Of a stretch of 64,000 nucleotides of DNA, positions 1 to 12,780 are shown piece after piece. Under the pieces are notes generated by a model. It had not been told where the DNA came from. It worked only from the letters and a program-made list of their open reading frames with translations, and ran no database searches. Position 1 is the first letter of the stretch, and every line of letters starts with the position of its first letter. The translations under genes and the position numbers were made by a program. The DNA is from Xestospongia muta. Its lineage: Eukaryota; Porifera; Demospongiae; Haplosclerida; Petrosiidae. The stretch is taken from contig OY848917.1 in assembly GCA_963693285.1 (NCBI GenBank), forward strand, positions 24,672,745 to 24,736,744. Direction: 5' to 3'.

Positions 1-179
1 CTTAGCTTTAGCATAGTAGGGAGTTATTTCAGTTGAAGCTTCACCCTGTAACTTTGGCACTAGCTTTAACACTGTTATCTTTTGTTTTTAAAGAAGCTAT
101 TAATTCCTTAGACCCTAAATGTGTTGTTATAAGCAAGATCCTCATTTACACTCCATGTCTGTGTTACAAACAGTTTGAT

Positions 180-760
180 AACACCACTTTATTTCATAGA
201 TGTTGCTGTTAGTGTTCTTAATAAAGTTTACATTAAAGGAACTAATGATGATCACTGTGATGTCAAAATAGGCACTAAAGATCCCTTTTTGTCAAAATTG
301 CTCCCTTAGTGACAATAGCACTGATATACCAAAATAATCTTGAGTTACCAGTACAAAACATTTACCTTCACCACATTGAGGAAGTGTATGCTATATCCTC
401 TTTATGTGTCTATCTAACATATGTCATTTTAGTCTTTATGTTATTGTTTACTCTTCTTATATCATGTATAGAATCTTGTTTCTCCTACGTTAACTGAGAA
501 TGACATAGCACTAACCTTAAAACCACTTCTTTAGAAGGAAATACACCAAGGTTAGACTGATTTTGTTATTGATCATTTTACATATTTTCAAAATAGGATA
601 TGATAATACAGGAATAACTACGGGTTTAAATAATCTTACTTCTTTCTATGTAATCATTATTAATATTTTTATGTGTAAAAAATTACACCTGCCACTAGTG
701 GTTCATCATGTCCTACTTTAGCAGTAAACGTATTCTAGGTGAGACCTTAATTATACGACA
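180..760 (+). pseudogene. COR-gene fragment, decayed copy 1
   Basis: The stretch is similar at DNA level to the COR C-terminal exon and following introns of the ankyrin-COR-Death gene at 48.24-48.95 kb. The shared run includes the words around 'GTTGCTGT', 'AAAGATCC' and 'GCTCCCTTAGTGAC' and continues across an intron into the next small exons. Stops and frame breaks interrupt it, so it cannot code. Because intron sequence is kept, it arose by genomic DNA duplication and not through an mRNA copy. It sits directly upstream of the BEL/Pao remnant, an order repeated at 21.7 and 52.6 kb. Confidence 0.7.
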
Positions 761-1575
761 TGCTACGAAAAACAAAGAATGTCATATAAACTTTACAATT
801 ATTGTCAGTGGCGACACTCCTATAATTTAATCTCATTTATAAAAGCTCATTAGAAGATTCTTATGTGTAGTTGAATGATTCCATATTTCTACCCTAAACT
901 GGTAACCACAAACTCTGATGGTTTTCTGGATCACAATCTAAAAGTGTTTTATGATATTATAATTGATGTAGTTATCAGTATATAAATTACTAAAAACATT
1001 TGTCCATACATTTTAATAGATCGTCATCCTTTATTTTATTTTTTGCTTTTATTAATACCGGTAAGCTCATGTTATATACATTTCAAAATCAATAAGTTGT
1101 CAATAATTTACTTCATATTTTTCAATTTTAATGAAGTAGTAAACTCAAAGTGTACATTATCAAGATAAGATAATGTTCAGGACATATATAATTGTACAAT
1201 GACATGTTCTGAAAATTGTAAACATAGCTATTAACATCTCTCTATCTACCTTTGTTTTTTCCTTTAGTTCGAGGCCTTGGGGCTAGCTATAGGTTATTAT
1301 AATTGCAAGTCATCAATGCTTTTTATTCACTCATTATATTCTTATGAATGAAGGTTGCAATGACATGACAACTGTCAGTATAGTACTTGGACATGTTTGA
1401 ATTGCATGCATAGTGCAACTACTTTTTGGGAGTAATTTAAGTCCACAGTACACTAAACTCAAAATTATATTATAATCTAAATTATAAATCTAAATTATAT
1501 ATATATTTAGTTAATAATATGTATGAACATGCATGCATGCTTGTAATCTGCTACAACACCCTTGGAGGAAGGTGT
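761..1575. repeat. Non-coding part of the duplicated block, copy 1
   Basis: No gene is seen. The sequence is a diverged copy of 22.17-23.15 kb and 53.35-54.37 kb. It lacks roughly 280 bases present at 53.49-53.77 kb. It contains a short AT run near 1,498-1,508. Confidence 0.6.
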
Positions 1576-4500
1576 CTCTCATGCTCTTCAGTATTGTTCC
1601 AGATGGAGAAAACTGTAGTGTTCTAACATGATTAACCAGATTTCTCTGTAGAGACTAGACTTATTTTTGACTGTGGCAGTCAGAAATCGTATTTTGACGA
1701 ATGCAACGAAAAAGATTCTCGTGTTACCTATTAATTCTGTGGAACTCCAAGTATCCATGCATGTGGTGATACTGGCTATCAAAACAAGAAATGGAGGGAG
1801 GTTTGAACTATCTGTCCTCACAGTGTCCTTTATCTATGAGCCTGTATTTGGACAACCTCTCTGTTATGCCATTGAAAGCCACCCTCATCTATCCAGATTG
1901 GACTTAGTGGATCCACCTAGTGATGGAGGTAAATTAACTATAATTGTTTTAATTGCATTTGATCATTATTGAAAGTTGGTGACTGGTGAGGTAACAGTAT
2001 CCTGCTGATTTAATGATTGACCCATTTTAACTAAATGGTCATATTGGCTATACAAATAAGGTTCTAGGTGATGAACTAGACTCTCAAGGTCTGTTAGTGC
2101 TTAGCTGAGATGAATGATACTCAAGAGATTAGTAGTCTACTGTCAAGTGAGTCCAATAGCTGTAACAATATCTTCAATTGTGAAAATGTTAGCTATCTCA
2201 GGAGGTTATTAAGAATCTGATATGTGTTTAAGTTTATTCTGATTTCTATTTTGAGAATCATATACTCTGAAGGACGTTCCATGGTGGTGGATTAAAGGAA
2301 ATCCACCAAATGGGACAGCTTAGTGCATATTTAACATTGAATGTCTTGTTACATACACATGTAGATGATAGTAGTGGAAGTTTCCATCCTTATTGGAGAC
2401 AGAGAGCACCTTGGAAAGCTCTCTTATGAAGGGTAAAGCCATGTTCTGTAAATTAGCAGGGCAGTGAGCCAGCTGAATGCTTCACTCTTTCTCGATAATT
2501 TAATGGCCCTCTGTAAAGAATTTGGAAGAGTACCATATAGATCATTGGCAGCAGTAGTATGTGCAATGTTCAACTTCCTATACCCAACAACAGCAACTTC
2601 CCAAGTACCTTTGCCTTCTTTTGTTGACACACTAGTCCCAAAAAAATGGTCTTTGCTTGAGAAAGAAGCTCTTCCTTGACAATTAGCCATATCTTGGGAG
2701 CATTAAGATAGTAACCATACTGATGATATATTTGGGCAAGATGGTCCCACCAGCGTCATAGGGCAGAAAGGTCACCAGACACAGATGTATCATATACAAA
2801 ACATGTTTGTTTTGTGGATTCATTAGATAGTTGAAGGATTAGGGGAATTGTGCCAATAGTATACATGTCCATAGCGAGAAAATCCCCTTGTATTTTGTTT
2901 GCCCTCTTGTGGTCTGATGGTTTCTCCATCGATGAAGAGATAAACATCTGATTGATATCTATTGATGAGCGTTCTGGCATGGGATAGGTATAGGTGAAGG
3001 ATGTTAATGAGAGCTGTTTGGAGGTTAAGTCAACTGAAGGTATTACAGGATCTAGCTGGATGACAGCATCAAAGTGTAAGGACATAGTCTCTTGCCTTGG
3101 AGGTATGATGAGATTTTGTAGTAGTGGTGGTGGTTTAATCATTGCTGCTTTCAGAGCTACTAATTCAGGGGCAGAAGCTTCTGCATATGCTCTGATAAAA
3201 TGTGCTAATTCTTTCACAAATGAATTTGCAGCATTGCCTGATGGAACCTTGAAAACATTTTTAAAGTCAGCTAGTGATCTAGACAAATAGAATTTGATAA
3301 CCAAAAATTTCATTTCTAGTGGACAAACTCAGCATAGCCGCTGCTGACAGATCAAGCAAGTGTGACGCCATCTACATTTCACATTATGAATAAAGTTTCT
3401 TAATCCAGGGAATATGAAAGTAGGTTATGCTCCTGAGGGGATGGAATTCTTTGTATCACAAAGTTGGACGTGGGTTGATTTGATTCTTGCTCCCCACAGA
3501 TGAGGATGAGCATGTAGAGGATGGCAATACAAATGGTGGACTTCTGTCCAAGTTCATATCAGTAGGGACTAATTCTGAGCTTTCCATATCAGAAGAGGGT
3601 TAGACTGTCTCTTGTTTTCTCTTGTCTTAGATCCAATGCAAAGATTGCGATGAAGGAAGAGGATCATTTTCACACTAACCGACAATGTGGCAGACAAGCT
3701 ACATAAGGTCTACCTGACATCTTACAGGAGCAATTCTTACAGTACCCAAGATAAGCTCGTTCTTCTAGAGAGGTTAAAGTTAGGTTCCAATCCTATTTTC
3801 CAACAAATCTAGTCATTTATGAGCTGACAGCAAACAAACTGGGAAAGTCACAATTTGGGCTATTTCTTGGTAATGAGAAAGTATAGAAATACAGATGATG
3901 GCTAGTTAATGCTAATATCTCACAATGAACAAAATATCCAGTCCTGTTAAATCCTAAACATAACCTGACATCACTGATTGTAAAGGAATGTCTTGAGACC
4001 ATTAAACATGGTGGTATAATAAAGACATTGACCAAATTACATTTAAGATTTGGAATGTTAAGGAGATATCATAAGCTATGACATCAGTGTGTGGCTAGTC
4101 AAAGATTTGATATATAGGACACCCTATCAACCACCTCCCCCTTCTCCACTACCCACATTTTGTGTAATGGAAGCATCATCCTTTATATATACTAGAAATG
4201 ATTTTCCTGGACCTCTCAAGACCAAAGCTGCTGATTTGACAAGGAGGCTGAGACATCTCAACAACACCATGGACCACTTTTGGGAAGGTTGAGGAAGGAG
4301 TATCTATTACAGTTTGAGACAGTGTTATATACTGCCATGCAAAGGGAGCACTCACTACTAATCTTGTGATCCAATTGTTATATATAGAAGGTATTGTTTT
4401 GGACTACGACCAAGATGAACTGAAGACATTCTAGTCATTAGCTAAGTTTGAAGACCTAATTAATGGCAATGATGTTCAAGTATGAGGAGTGACTGTTCGA

Positions 4501-4975
4501 ATTGGTTCCAAAGGAAGAAATCAACCATCCAAAGGTGACCAATTCAACATCTTACTCCCTTGAAGTTTGTTACATAGACCAAAACACCTGTTAATCAATC
4601 ACCAAATGGAATTATTGAAGTCACAAAATATCCAAGTCAAGCTACTGTCAGAGCAGCAAAGGAGAGAATAACAATTTGGTGCATTCAGAATTGAATCCAT
4701 AACTGTTATTTATTTATAGATTGTTAATTTGTTTGCATATTCACTTTCTTTATCCATTTATTTTAAGGTTATTAACTTTATTATTGACTAGTATTTGGTG
4801 AATCCATGTTAACTAATTATTAATTTTGTAATTTGAACACATGATACCTATTGAACATATGTTGTTGTCATTGTCTCCATATTTCATGTTTGATCCTTTG
4901 ACAGTAAGTATATACTATGAACTGACTGTGATTGTCATAAGAGTTTACTTGTTCCAGGTACTTCAGGTAACTACA
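1576..4975 (+). mobile_element. Decayed BEL/Pao LTR retrotransposon, copy 1
   Basis: Pieces of a BEL/Pao polyprotein are recognisable on the plus strand. An aspartic-protease-type region at about 1,640-1,972 ends in a 'LDLVDPPSDGG' segment followed by a (L/I)xxFDHY motif, typical of this superfamily. An integrase and post-integrase region follows at about 3,810-4,490 and contains 'TRRLRHLNNTMDHFW'. Compared with the 54-59 kb copy, the gag region (joint near 1,577) and the RT/RNase H stretch (joint near 2,007) are missing. The element is interrupted by foreign DNA at 2,272-3,807. The last ~280 bases (about 4,690-4,967) may be an LTR because they are shared by all copies and have TG...CA ends, but no 5' LTR was found. 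Many stops; inactive. Confidence 0.8.
2272..3807 (-). mobile_element. Truncated non-LTR-like retroelement ORF inserted in BEL copy 1
   Basis: This 1.5-kb piece is absent from the equivalent position in the other two BEL copies (near 26,080 and 57,606) and is almost identical to 13,357-14,836, so it is an insertion. On the minus strand it encodes a segment with 'SFVKELAHFIRAYAEAS' followed by 'ELVALKAAM' (about 3,313-3,020), then a segment with 'LPNSLQRAIKLS' and 'SWLTAL' (about 2,690-2,424). From memory, these blocks flank the reverse transcriptase in a family of metazoan RT proteins with a restriction-like endonuclease at the C-terminus. The RT between them is missing. The two halves lie in different frames with stops; not functional. 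Confidence 0.65.
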
Positions 4976-5517
4976 TAATAGTCTGGTTAGTTAGCTTTCT
5001 TAAGTATGCCCTATTTCCTATTCTCCACATACTCACTACCTTTTAGTATTTCTAGACCTTCCAGCAAATTTAATGAAGAATGCATAACCAAAAGACTGTT
5101 TTAGGTAAAGGAACTTTTAAAAACTCCATCATTGCAAGTGCTATATATATTACAAATCATAAAACTTAAGAAAATTTCACAGTATCAATTGCCAAGCAGA
5201 GAATACGCTACTGCTCCTGAACTGGCTCCTCTGAATTTTTTTATACCTTGTCTAGAGATACAATGAAGGAGATACTATGAAGGTCTTTTACTAGACTTAC
5301 AAATTCTATCTGTTTATACAGATACACAGCCCTGTTGTCCTTAGTCATGATAAGATCCTTAAAGTGAATAGATCATACTCTCTGCCTGAGTAAGATTTTT
5401 AGGATTTTGTTTATAAACTTCATACGTCTGTGTGCTTTTCTTATTTGTCCAAAACTTAAAAGATATTTTATAAATTATTCTTTGACAGCAGTTGTATTTC
5501 AAATCACAGCTTATAAC
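4976..5517. other. No gene seen
   Basis: AT-rich DNA between the end of the first BEL copy, where similarity to the other copies stops near 4,980, and the small DNA transposon. No open reading frame with recognisable content. Confidence 0.5.
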
Positions 5518-5525
5518 ATTTTTCT

Positions 5526-5822
5526 ACGGAAGCCGAAGGCGAACATCCATTTCTACTTCGAATTTCATATACTCTGCTTTGAAGTTTGCCGACCATATCC
5601 AATTCTACTTTGCAGTTTTCCAAAAATATTCCAATTCCAACTCTATTTTCTATCCTTCGATGGAATATTTATAACAACTAAAATCCTATAGCACCACCCT
5701 AACCGGAAACATGTCGCTTCGCTCCATTCTTTGAGACAGCTCGCGGTGCTCGCGCTCCACGCTTCACTTCATTAAGCGATGGAAAGTAGAATTGAAATTG
5801 GATGTCCGCCTTCGGCTTCCTT
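5526..5822. mobile_element. MITE-like non-autonomous DNA transposon with 8-bp target duplication
   Basis: Terminal inverted repeats are plain: the left end reads GGAAGCCGAAGGCG(A)ACATCC and the right end is its reverse complement with one change. The element is about 297 bp and is flanked by perfect direct repeats ATTTTTCT at 5,518-5,525 and 5,823-5,830. An 8-bp duplication fits hAT or P-type elements, although the end sequence is not a classic hAT end. The interior has no ORF and is more GC-rich than its surroundings. Confidence 0.85.
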
Positions 5823-5889
5823 ATTTTTCTGAAGAGTTATGCTTTTTTCAAAATTTAAGTTAATTACAAGGTCATATTCATCACCGATT

Positions 5890-6807
5890 CTAATACATCC
5901 AATTTATCTCTCTTATTCTTGTTCTACCTGTTATGAAGCTGTAGGAGCTAAAAAGGTGGCACCACATCTTCAAAATGCCTCATTAATTGAGTGTAGTTTT
6001 AAAAAAGGTATTGCTGAAATTAGAAATAATTTTTTGACTGAATTAAATTTATTAGCAGCACAGTATAAAGTACATCCTTTTGCAGTAATTGCTACATATT
6101 GTATTCGTTCATGAGTTTCATATAATGGCAGTAATTTAATAACAGAGTGGTAAATTAAAAATAACACTTCTGTACTCTTTACAACATGGAGAGGAATATC
6201 ATATTCAGGTGGTGTTAGAACTAGAATAGACAATCTTCCTCCATTGAATGTAATGCCAGTTGAAGGCTTCAAAGTTAGTAATCTTGTTATCACTTCTGCT
6301 AAAAATTTTCTTAAAGTTGTTACTCGTGGAAACCTTTCATAGGAATACAGTGATGCAATCTGAACATTTTCGGTTATTAATTATAGACAAAATAAAAAAA
6401 AACGTGTAGAAGTGTTTGAGCAAGATTATAGTGAAATAAGAGAGAGTCTCTTAAAAAAGGACCCAAACCTAACTTCTCTTCATTTTTGGGACTTAGGACA
6501 GTGGGGAAGTGCCTTTCATAACAAAGAAGTTGATGGAAAAGCGTTGAGGCACCTCATTGAACAAACTGTTTTTAACAATGGTAAATACAAAGTGAATGAG
6601 TACAACCCTTCAATATATGGTGGTCCTCAAGATGCTAGTTTCGTATCTCGTGTTGAAATTGAAGTTGTATCTGAAGCTAAACATCTTATTGTTATTGGAG
6701 GAGGCACATATCAAAATAGTATTGTTAAAAGATTTATTCGTAAGAACTCCCGTGCCACAAATTTCTACAGTTTACACAGTTGTAATATTAAAAATTATGC
6801 CATATAA
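5890..6807 (+). pseudogene. Frame-conserved coding remnant, family not identified
   Basis: One plus-strand frame reads as protein-like sequence for about 300 codons, broken by in-frame stops near 6,112, 6,151, 6,340 and 6,361. The longest clean part (6,412-6,807) has 'FEQDYSEIRESLLKKDPNL', 'LHFWDLGQWGSAFHNKEVD', 'NPSIYGGPQDASFVSRVE' and a glycine-rich 'HLIVIGGGTYQ'. The layout weakly recalls O-fucosyltransferase-type glycosyltransferases, but I do not recognise the family firmly. No introns are apparent, so it could be a retrocopy, or a gene with several point lesions. Function unassigned. Confidence 0.5.
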
Positions 6808-6814
6808 CAGAGTA

Positions 6815-8500
6815 TAAAAGTTTTACATTATGCATAATTATTATTTGATCAATCGTATTTACAGCAATAAATGCTACAAAATTCGTTCAGTAAGTACTTG
6901 CATTTCATTTACCCTTGTTGTTTGTTGGTCTCATTTTGATTTTTTGTTATCTCTTCTTTTTCTTAATAATATGAAATTTCAGACAAAGTTTTTAAATGAT
7001 CAGTTTTTATAAGCCACACTCATAACAATTTTTGTTTTCACAATTCCAATTACAAATCAAACTTATTCTTTTTTAGTTTTTATCAAAGAATGTCAAACTC
7101 ATGGAATAACAAGTCATGTTCATCATGTTCATGTTTGTTACTGTTTGTGTCACAACCACATTTGAATTATAATAAACCAATGCATTTTGTTTGTTATTTT
7201 ACTATTGGTACACAGAAGCAAGCAACAAGTCTTCCATGATCACACACTCATCTTCTGAATCCGGTAAGTACGAATTATTTTTTAATAAATCTTTCTTATA
7301 GTTTCACTGATGTGGTGCCTTGCTAAATATTTGCCACTGATAATTGGGTGACAGAATTCTAAAGGATATGCTACTCCAGTGATCGTACAATATGATAATC
7401 TTATTATTCCTAGTCCATTTGTACCTGATTGACCCCACTACAATACAAGGTCACATAATTGTGTAGTGTAATTTATATCATTTAGAATTTTTAGAAATAC
7501 TCTGTATTTTGTTGTAACATTTTTGTGATTGCTTATAATAATGACAGTTTATATAACGTGAATGACATATCTTGCATAATCTCTAAACCACAAAATAGAA
7601 ACTGATTTAAGATTTGAAAAAGCCAAACTAATGCATAAATTATCTACTTGAATATGTTTTCAATCCAGAGTCACATGTATATTTTAATGAAAAATTATAA
7701 TTTTAGTTTTTTACACATCATAAATTAAGTAAACTTTATTTAATTGACTAAGTCTTCTTGTTTATTTTAGGATTCCAATGTACTCATTCATTTATAAGTA
7801 TACTCTATCACTTGGTTACAGTTAATTGTTAGCTTGTGAATACAACTTTATGACCAAATCAATATTAATATTAGTATTAATATTGAAACTTATTCTGCAT
7901 GAAAAGTCTTCTAAATTGAAAAACCCACAGCAACGCTGAATTTGAGTATAATGACAGAGTTCATAGTCATTACATGCAAGACATCTTTTCCAAGTAACAT
8001 ATTAGTTTATACTTTAATGTGATACAGTTCACAAAACTACTATGACGTAGAGTGCTGCTTAAAATATGCCATATTTTAAATTTATATTTTATCCTAGACC
8101 CTAACTTTAAGTATAATGATTTCACAATATATAATTTTGCATTCATTAGCAGCTCTGTAGATATATACTACATATTTAAAACTTTAAGTTTGCAATATTA
8201 ATATGACTTGACATATTAAAAAGTCCTTTCTGAATATTTGTACATGTAGTTTTACTCTTGGACAAAACTGACACCAAAATTTAAGCATTTAAAATAACTT
8301 TTGTTTTTATTGTACAGCTCTTAAAAAGTTTGAAATTATATCTTTACATAAACTTCACATGGATGTGCAAGACCTTTTTGCCTGATCATGATCATCTGTG
8401 TCCTGTAAGCTGTATAGGTAAATAAGTAAAGAAATATAAACATCAAGGGATACATACATACATAATATAACGATGAACATGACTTACAGAAATATATACA
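6815..8500. other. Intergenic, nothing recognised
   Basis: AT-rich sequence with no supported exon. A small palindromic run of AATATTAATATTAGTATTAATATT lies near 7,860-7,885. Confidence 0.5.
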
Positions 8501-8508
8501 AATGATAA

Positions 8509-11500
8509 CTAGAAAGTTATTTCCTTTATATACCTTTTAGCAGCTTGAGTGAACCCTAAAATTTGTAACTTTTCTTTCAAAGTGTCATTTGTAGCCTCTG
8601 GATTCCTCTCCCACCATTTTTTCAGCACCAAATATGCATGTGACTTGATACCACTGAATTGTTTCTGAATATCTCTCAGGTCATCATTAGAAACTTCCAA
8701 ACCGCCACATAGCTCAGAAAGATTTTTGTTGATGTGACGACTACATCGAAGGAGTACATTATCAGTCAGTAGCCTCTGTACAAAATATGAAGTATAACAT
8801 TGAAACATACAGAGAACCTGTGCTTTATCTGTTGGATCTTCTTCAGGTAAGAGGGAGTATGAAATAGATGGCCTTGTTTGCTTTGTGTGTCTCCTCCTTG
8901 GCATATCCTCTGGAGATGTTACTCTTCTTTTTTCATATACCTGTTTAGAAATTAACTTCTAAATGACCTTAACAATGGCTTGTACCTCTTTTTCACTCTG
9001 CCTTTCAACATAGGAAAATGTTTTTGAACGATTGTGAACCTGCAATTAATTGATTAGTAATACCTGTTACCAACTATCTTACTTCCAGTGTTCTGGTCTC
9101 CTCTGGAGGTGTGGTAACACCAGCTATCCTATACATAATAAAACAAATTGTTATTAACAAAAAATTAACCTTCTAAGCATAGAAAGTGAATGCTGTATTG
9201 AGATAGAAAATATACCTTTCAGCCAAATGGCCAAGGCCAATGTCACTTAATGCTTTGACAATGTCTTTTCTTTCACCACATCTTCTGTCCCAGTCAAACA
9301 ACAAATGAAGCAGTGGATTATTACTTCGAAATGGGTCTTGTCTGTATATTAATAATTTATGCAAGATGCCTAACTTTGCTGCCAAGTCATCAGCTTTTTC
9401 TCCCACAGCTTGTGAGATATCATACATTTCATCTTGTGAAATTCTTTTAAAGAGCTGTTAAAATTATTAAATAATTAATTTCTAATTAATTATTTATACA
9501 CACTTACCATTTCAGGCTTTTTATTGTCTTTGAACCAATGTCCTTCTTCACAAGTAGGTCTTCTAAAGACTTTGTTATTTGTACAACATAATGGAAGATC
9601 ACTTGTTTGATTCTTTACAACATTTAAGTAGTGCAGCTCTTGACCTTGACAATCATCAGAGAAACATACGTACTGAAGGCATCTGGATATTTTCAAACTA
9701 GTTAATGACTTTATGAAGTATGTGCGTGCAAAAAGAACTTCATCTACAGTGCTTCCTGCTGTTTCAATGATTTCTAACAAATTTTGACAAGCTCTATTAA
9801 ATGGACTAATTGATGAGCTGGCATTAGGAATGTACCGTAGAATTTCAACTTGGATGGCATAGTTAAGATCAGTGAAAATGACACGATCAATTGGTGGGTC
9901 ACCAAATTGAAAGGATACACGATTTCGATATATTCCACCTTCAAACGACAATGTGCAATGTAGAGATTGAGCAATGGTTGTGACAAAACGAGTAAAGAAG
10001 CCAGGAGGCACAAATTTTGTGCTAAAAGTGATGTGAAGGTATGTTGCTCGATCATAATAACCGGGCTCAGCTTGTAACTTCTCCTCTGAACATAATGGTA
10101 ACATTGCTGGTATGAAGAACTGTTTCACATCGGCGTAATGATATAAGTTAGTTGAAACCTCTGCTGCCAGGCAAAAGTGAACTAATAGTTCCATGATTGC
10201 ATCCGGTTCAAGATCACCATTGTTTTTCCATGCAGCTTTGTAATGATACTCTACAATCACTCCTTTCTCATATGCTAGAGACCTCTTTAAGCTTGTTTCA
10301 GTTTCATCACAACTGTCAAGTGTGAAAACTTTGCTCATGGTTTCAACAAACCATTTAGGGCTAATAATAACTTTCGACTGCAAGCTCTTTATATGAGGGT
10401 AGAAAAGAAGCACCCCTAACTCATGGTAGAACAAAAGAACTTTCGAGACATCATCAAAAGGTATTTTGCATCTGACACCAATGGCTTGAGCCTCCTCAAG
10501 GGTGAGAACATTTGCTTTATGTACTTGGATAATTTTACGAAATAGAACCCAACTAACTGGGGTCTTAACTACAAGATTTTTAAATGTAAAATCATGAATT
10601 GCTTTTCTTATCAATTTAAATGATGGATCTTCATTGTCACCTTTCCCTGATGTGGTGTTATCGACAATGATGGTGTCTATTATTAATTCTGCAAAAGCTT
10701 TTAACTTGTATTCCTTTATTAATTTTTCTCTCACTTCTGCCTTCTTTTCATCTGATTGTATTTGATCACCATGTGTGCCAAGACAGAACATGCGAGGGTA
10801 ATCAGAAATGGTCCCCGTGTCTTCATCTTTTCCAAGATGAACATGGATATTAGCCATCCAATTAAGCATGAGATTGAGTGTGCTTGCGCTGCTCTGCTCT
10901 CCTGGAACCTGTTTACCCTCGAATTGATGTACTGAGTGCCACCTTTCTTGAAAATCTTTTGAAGCATCAAAGAGTAAAAGAAACATGGTACGTGATGTGA
11001 GAAAAGCTGGAAGAATTTCGAGAAAAACAGGTTGGCCTCCACAGTCCCAAATATGTAGAAATGGCTGAGGCTTGAAAGTCATAATAACATCTTCAGAGAA
11101 GCCATTTGCATGCTCTATAGCTTCAGTGAGGACTTCATTGACTGTCGTCTGTTCGATACCCCTAATGTCATCTTCTAGTTGTAGTGTAGGTGAAGCCAAT
11201 TCAGGTGCAGAAAACAGAGCTACAGCTCTTGTTGTACTAGGTAGCAAATTGAAACTGGAAGCATTGCCATGAACAGCAGCAAGTAACTGGGCTAGCTCAT
11301 TTATTTCATCATCACGTGTAACTTTCCTCCATTTTTCATTGCTATCAAATGATGAAGTCTGCCATTCATGTGCAAATGGACGAACTGACTCAACATCTGA
11401 TATCATTGTACTGTTAGAGTTGGACTCCCATGGTAGCATCATCAACGAGCGCTTAAAACTGGTTTTACCAACTCCAGCTGTACCCAGTAACATAAGACGA

Positions 11501-11552
11501 GCATATGCGACGTCAACCTCATCTCCTTTGCAAAGGGATCTTTCATACGCTT
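8509..11552 (-). CDS. Roc-COR GTPase with two C-terminal Death domains (5' end not found)
   Basis: Five exons were placed by splice signals and matching phase: 11,552-9,508; 9,454-9,216; 9,128-9,083; 9,039-8,986; 8,940-8,509 (stop). They give about 937 residues. The first exon carries a Roc GTPase: P-loop GTAGVGKTS (about residues 20-30 of this stretch), WDCGGQP as the DxxG/switch II motif (about 167) and a THGD guanine-specificity motif (about 255). A COR region follows from about 329. Exon 2 encodes one Death-domain-like bundle and the last exon a second (about 845-935, 'LSELCGGLEVSNDDLRDI'), joined by a basic, serine/proline-rich linker. ROCO proteins are GTP-regulated scaffolds, and Death domains recruit partners homotypically. 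Exon 1 starts in phase 2 at an acceptor (11,553-11,554), so a 5' exon must exist; an in-frame ATG at 11,493 lies just before the P-loop. Confidence 0.85.
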
Positions 11553-12780
11553 CTAAAAGACAAGGAAACTGATAGTACTTATATAATCCATATCTAAGAT
11601 AACTACCATTCTACAAAAATGTTTTTAAACATTTAGTAATCACTATAATCACTGTACATTAGAGTTATGCTTATAATAAAATCAATAGATGCATTGAATT
11701 AGAACCATGTCAACCTTAACTAGACCTTAAACTAATCTCTAGCTATGTCAAGACTATTAGGTAGTAAGTGTCTCATTACCATCCTAACAATTATGAATAA
11801 TAAGGTACATGTACATCTGTTGCGTACTCATTGAAATGGGAAGGAAGTTAAGAGGATCAAACATGCCATATATTTTGTTTGCATGTAAGTAATTATTCAT
11901 GGTTGTGGTTATTACAATACAAAGTCTCTAGATAAAAGTTTGGTATAGAAAATCCTTTGCAGAGTGTTGATATTGTTTAGGGTTTAGGAGACTGGATCCA
12001 TTCTTGCAATGCACAATGTAGTATGGACTTTCTTTAGATACATTGTTAAAGTAGATTCATTTACTTGAATTGCTATATTCACAAAAATGTTCAATGACAT
12101 TTTTGACAAAGGAACCTGCAATTAAATCATCAAAATTGCATATATCAGTTTCCTTGTGAATTTATACCCTTCTAATTAGCCTCATACCCAGGTGTTCAAT
12201 TAAAGGAAGGAATGTTTGGTAAATACTGCTTAAGCATGTGCATAATTATTGTTACTACATGTCTTTAGGTATGGCTTCAAACAGTCATGTTTGTTGTTTG
12301 TGCAGAGATTTAGTGCATCCAATAAGAATGATATACACTTGTTCAATACAATTGAGACTCAAAATCAAAGGCTTCACGAGATGATGGTCTCTCTTCATAT
12401 ATCTGTCTCAATTGCAAACTTTGAATAATTGTGTCTCTTGAGAAGTGTATTGCAGGCTTAGAGGCATTCAAGCACTTTGTTGGTTGCTCTGGATTAATAA
12501 CATCATTCGATAAGGATTGCTCTTTTTTAAGAGATAAATCTGGTCTTCCTAGTTGCCTTATAGCATAGAGTTGAGCATCTGAGAAATTACTCTCAGCACA
12601 ACAGGTAGCCATCATGGATAGTTGAACATGGAGGTAAAGGAATTTTAACATCATAGTTGATGGATGATTCATAGAGTATACTATTTCGTAACCAGATAAT
12701 ACCAAGCAGAGAAAAGACAATGAAAACACCCTACTAATAATACAGAAAATAAAATGAGAAGTGATAGAGTCAATTGCAAA
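11553..12780. other. Upstream of the Roc-COR gene; no firm exon
   Basis: The missing 5' exon of the Roc-COR gene may lie here, but no donor/exon pair is convincing. A minus-strand open frame spans 12,343-12,984; its upstream part is retroelement (see 12,781-14,836) and its downstream part has no recognisable content. Confidence 0.45.

Noticed and set aside
4690..4967. LTR of BEL copy 1
   Set aside because: TG...CA ends and presence in all copies are suggestive, but without a matching 5' LTR it is not annotated as a separate LTR.
11600..11790. Minus-strand AG-AATG-GTAGTT and AG-GATG-GTAATG patterns upstream of the Roc-COR gene
   Set aside because: They resemble the micro-exon cores at 15.5-16.6 kb, but the donors are weak, the gaps are four bases and they do not supply the phase needed by the Roc exon.
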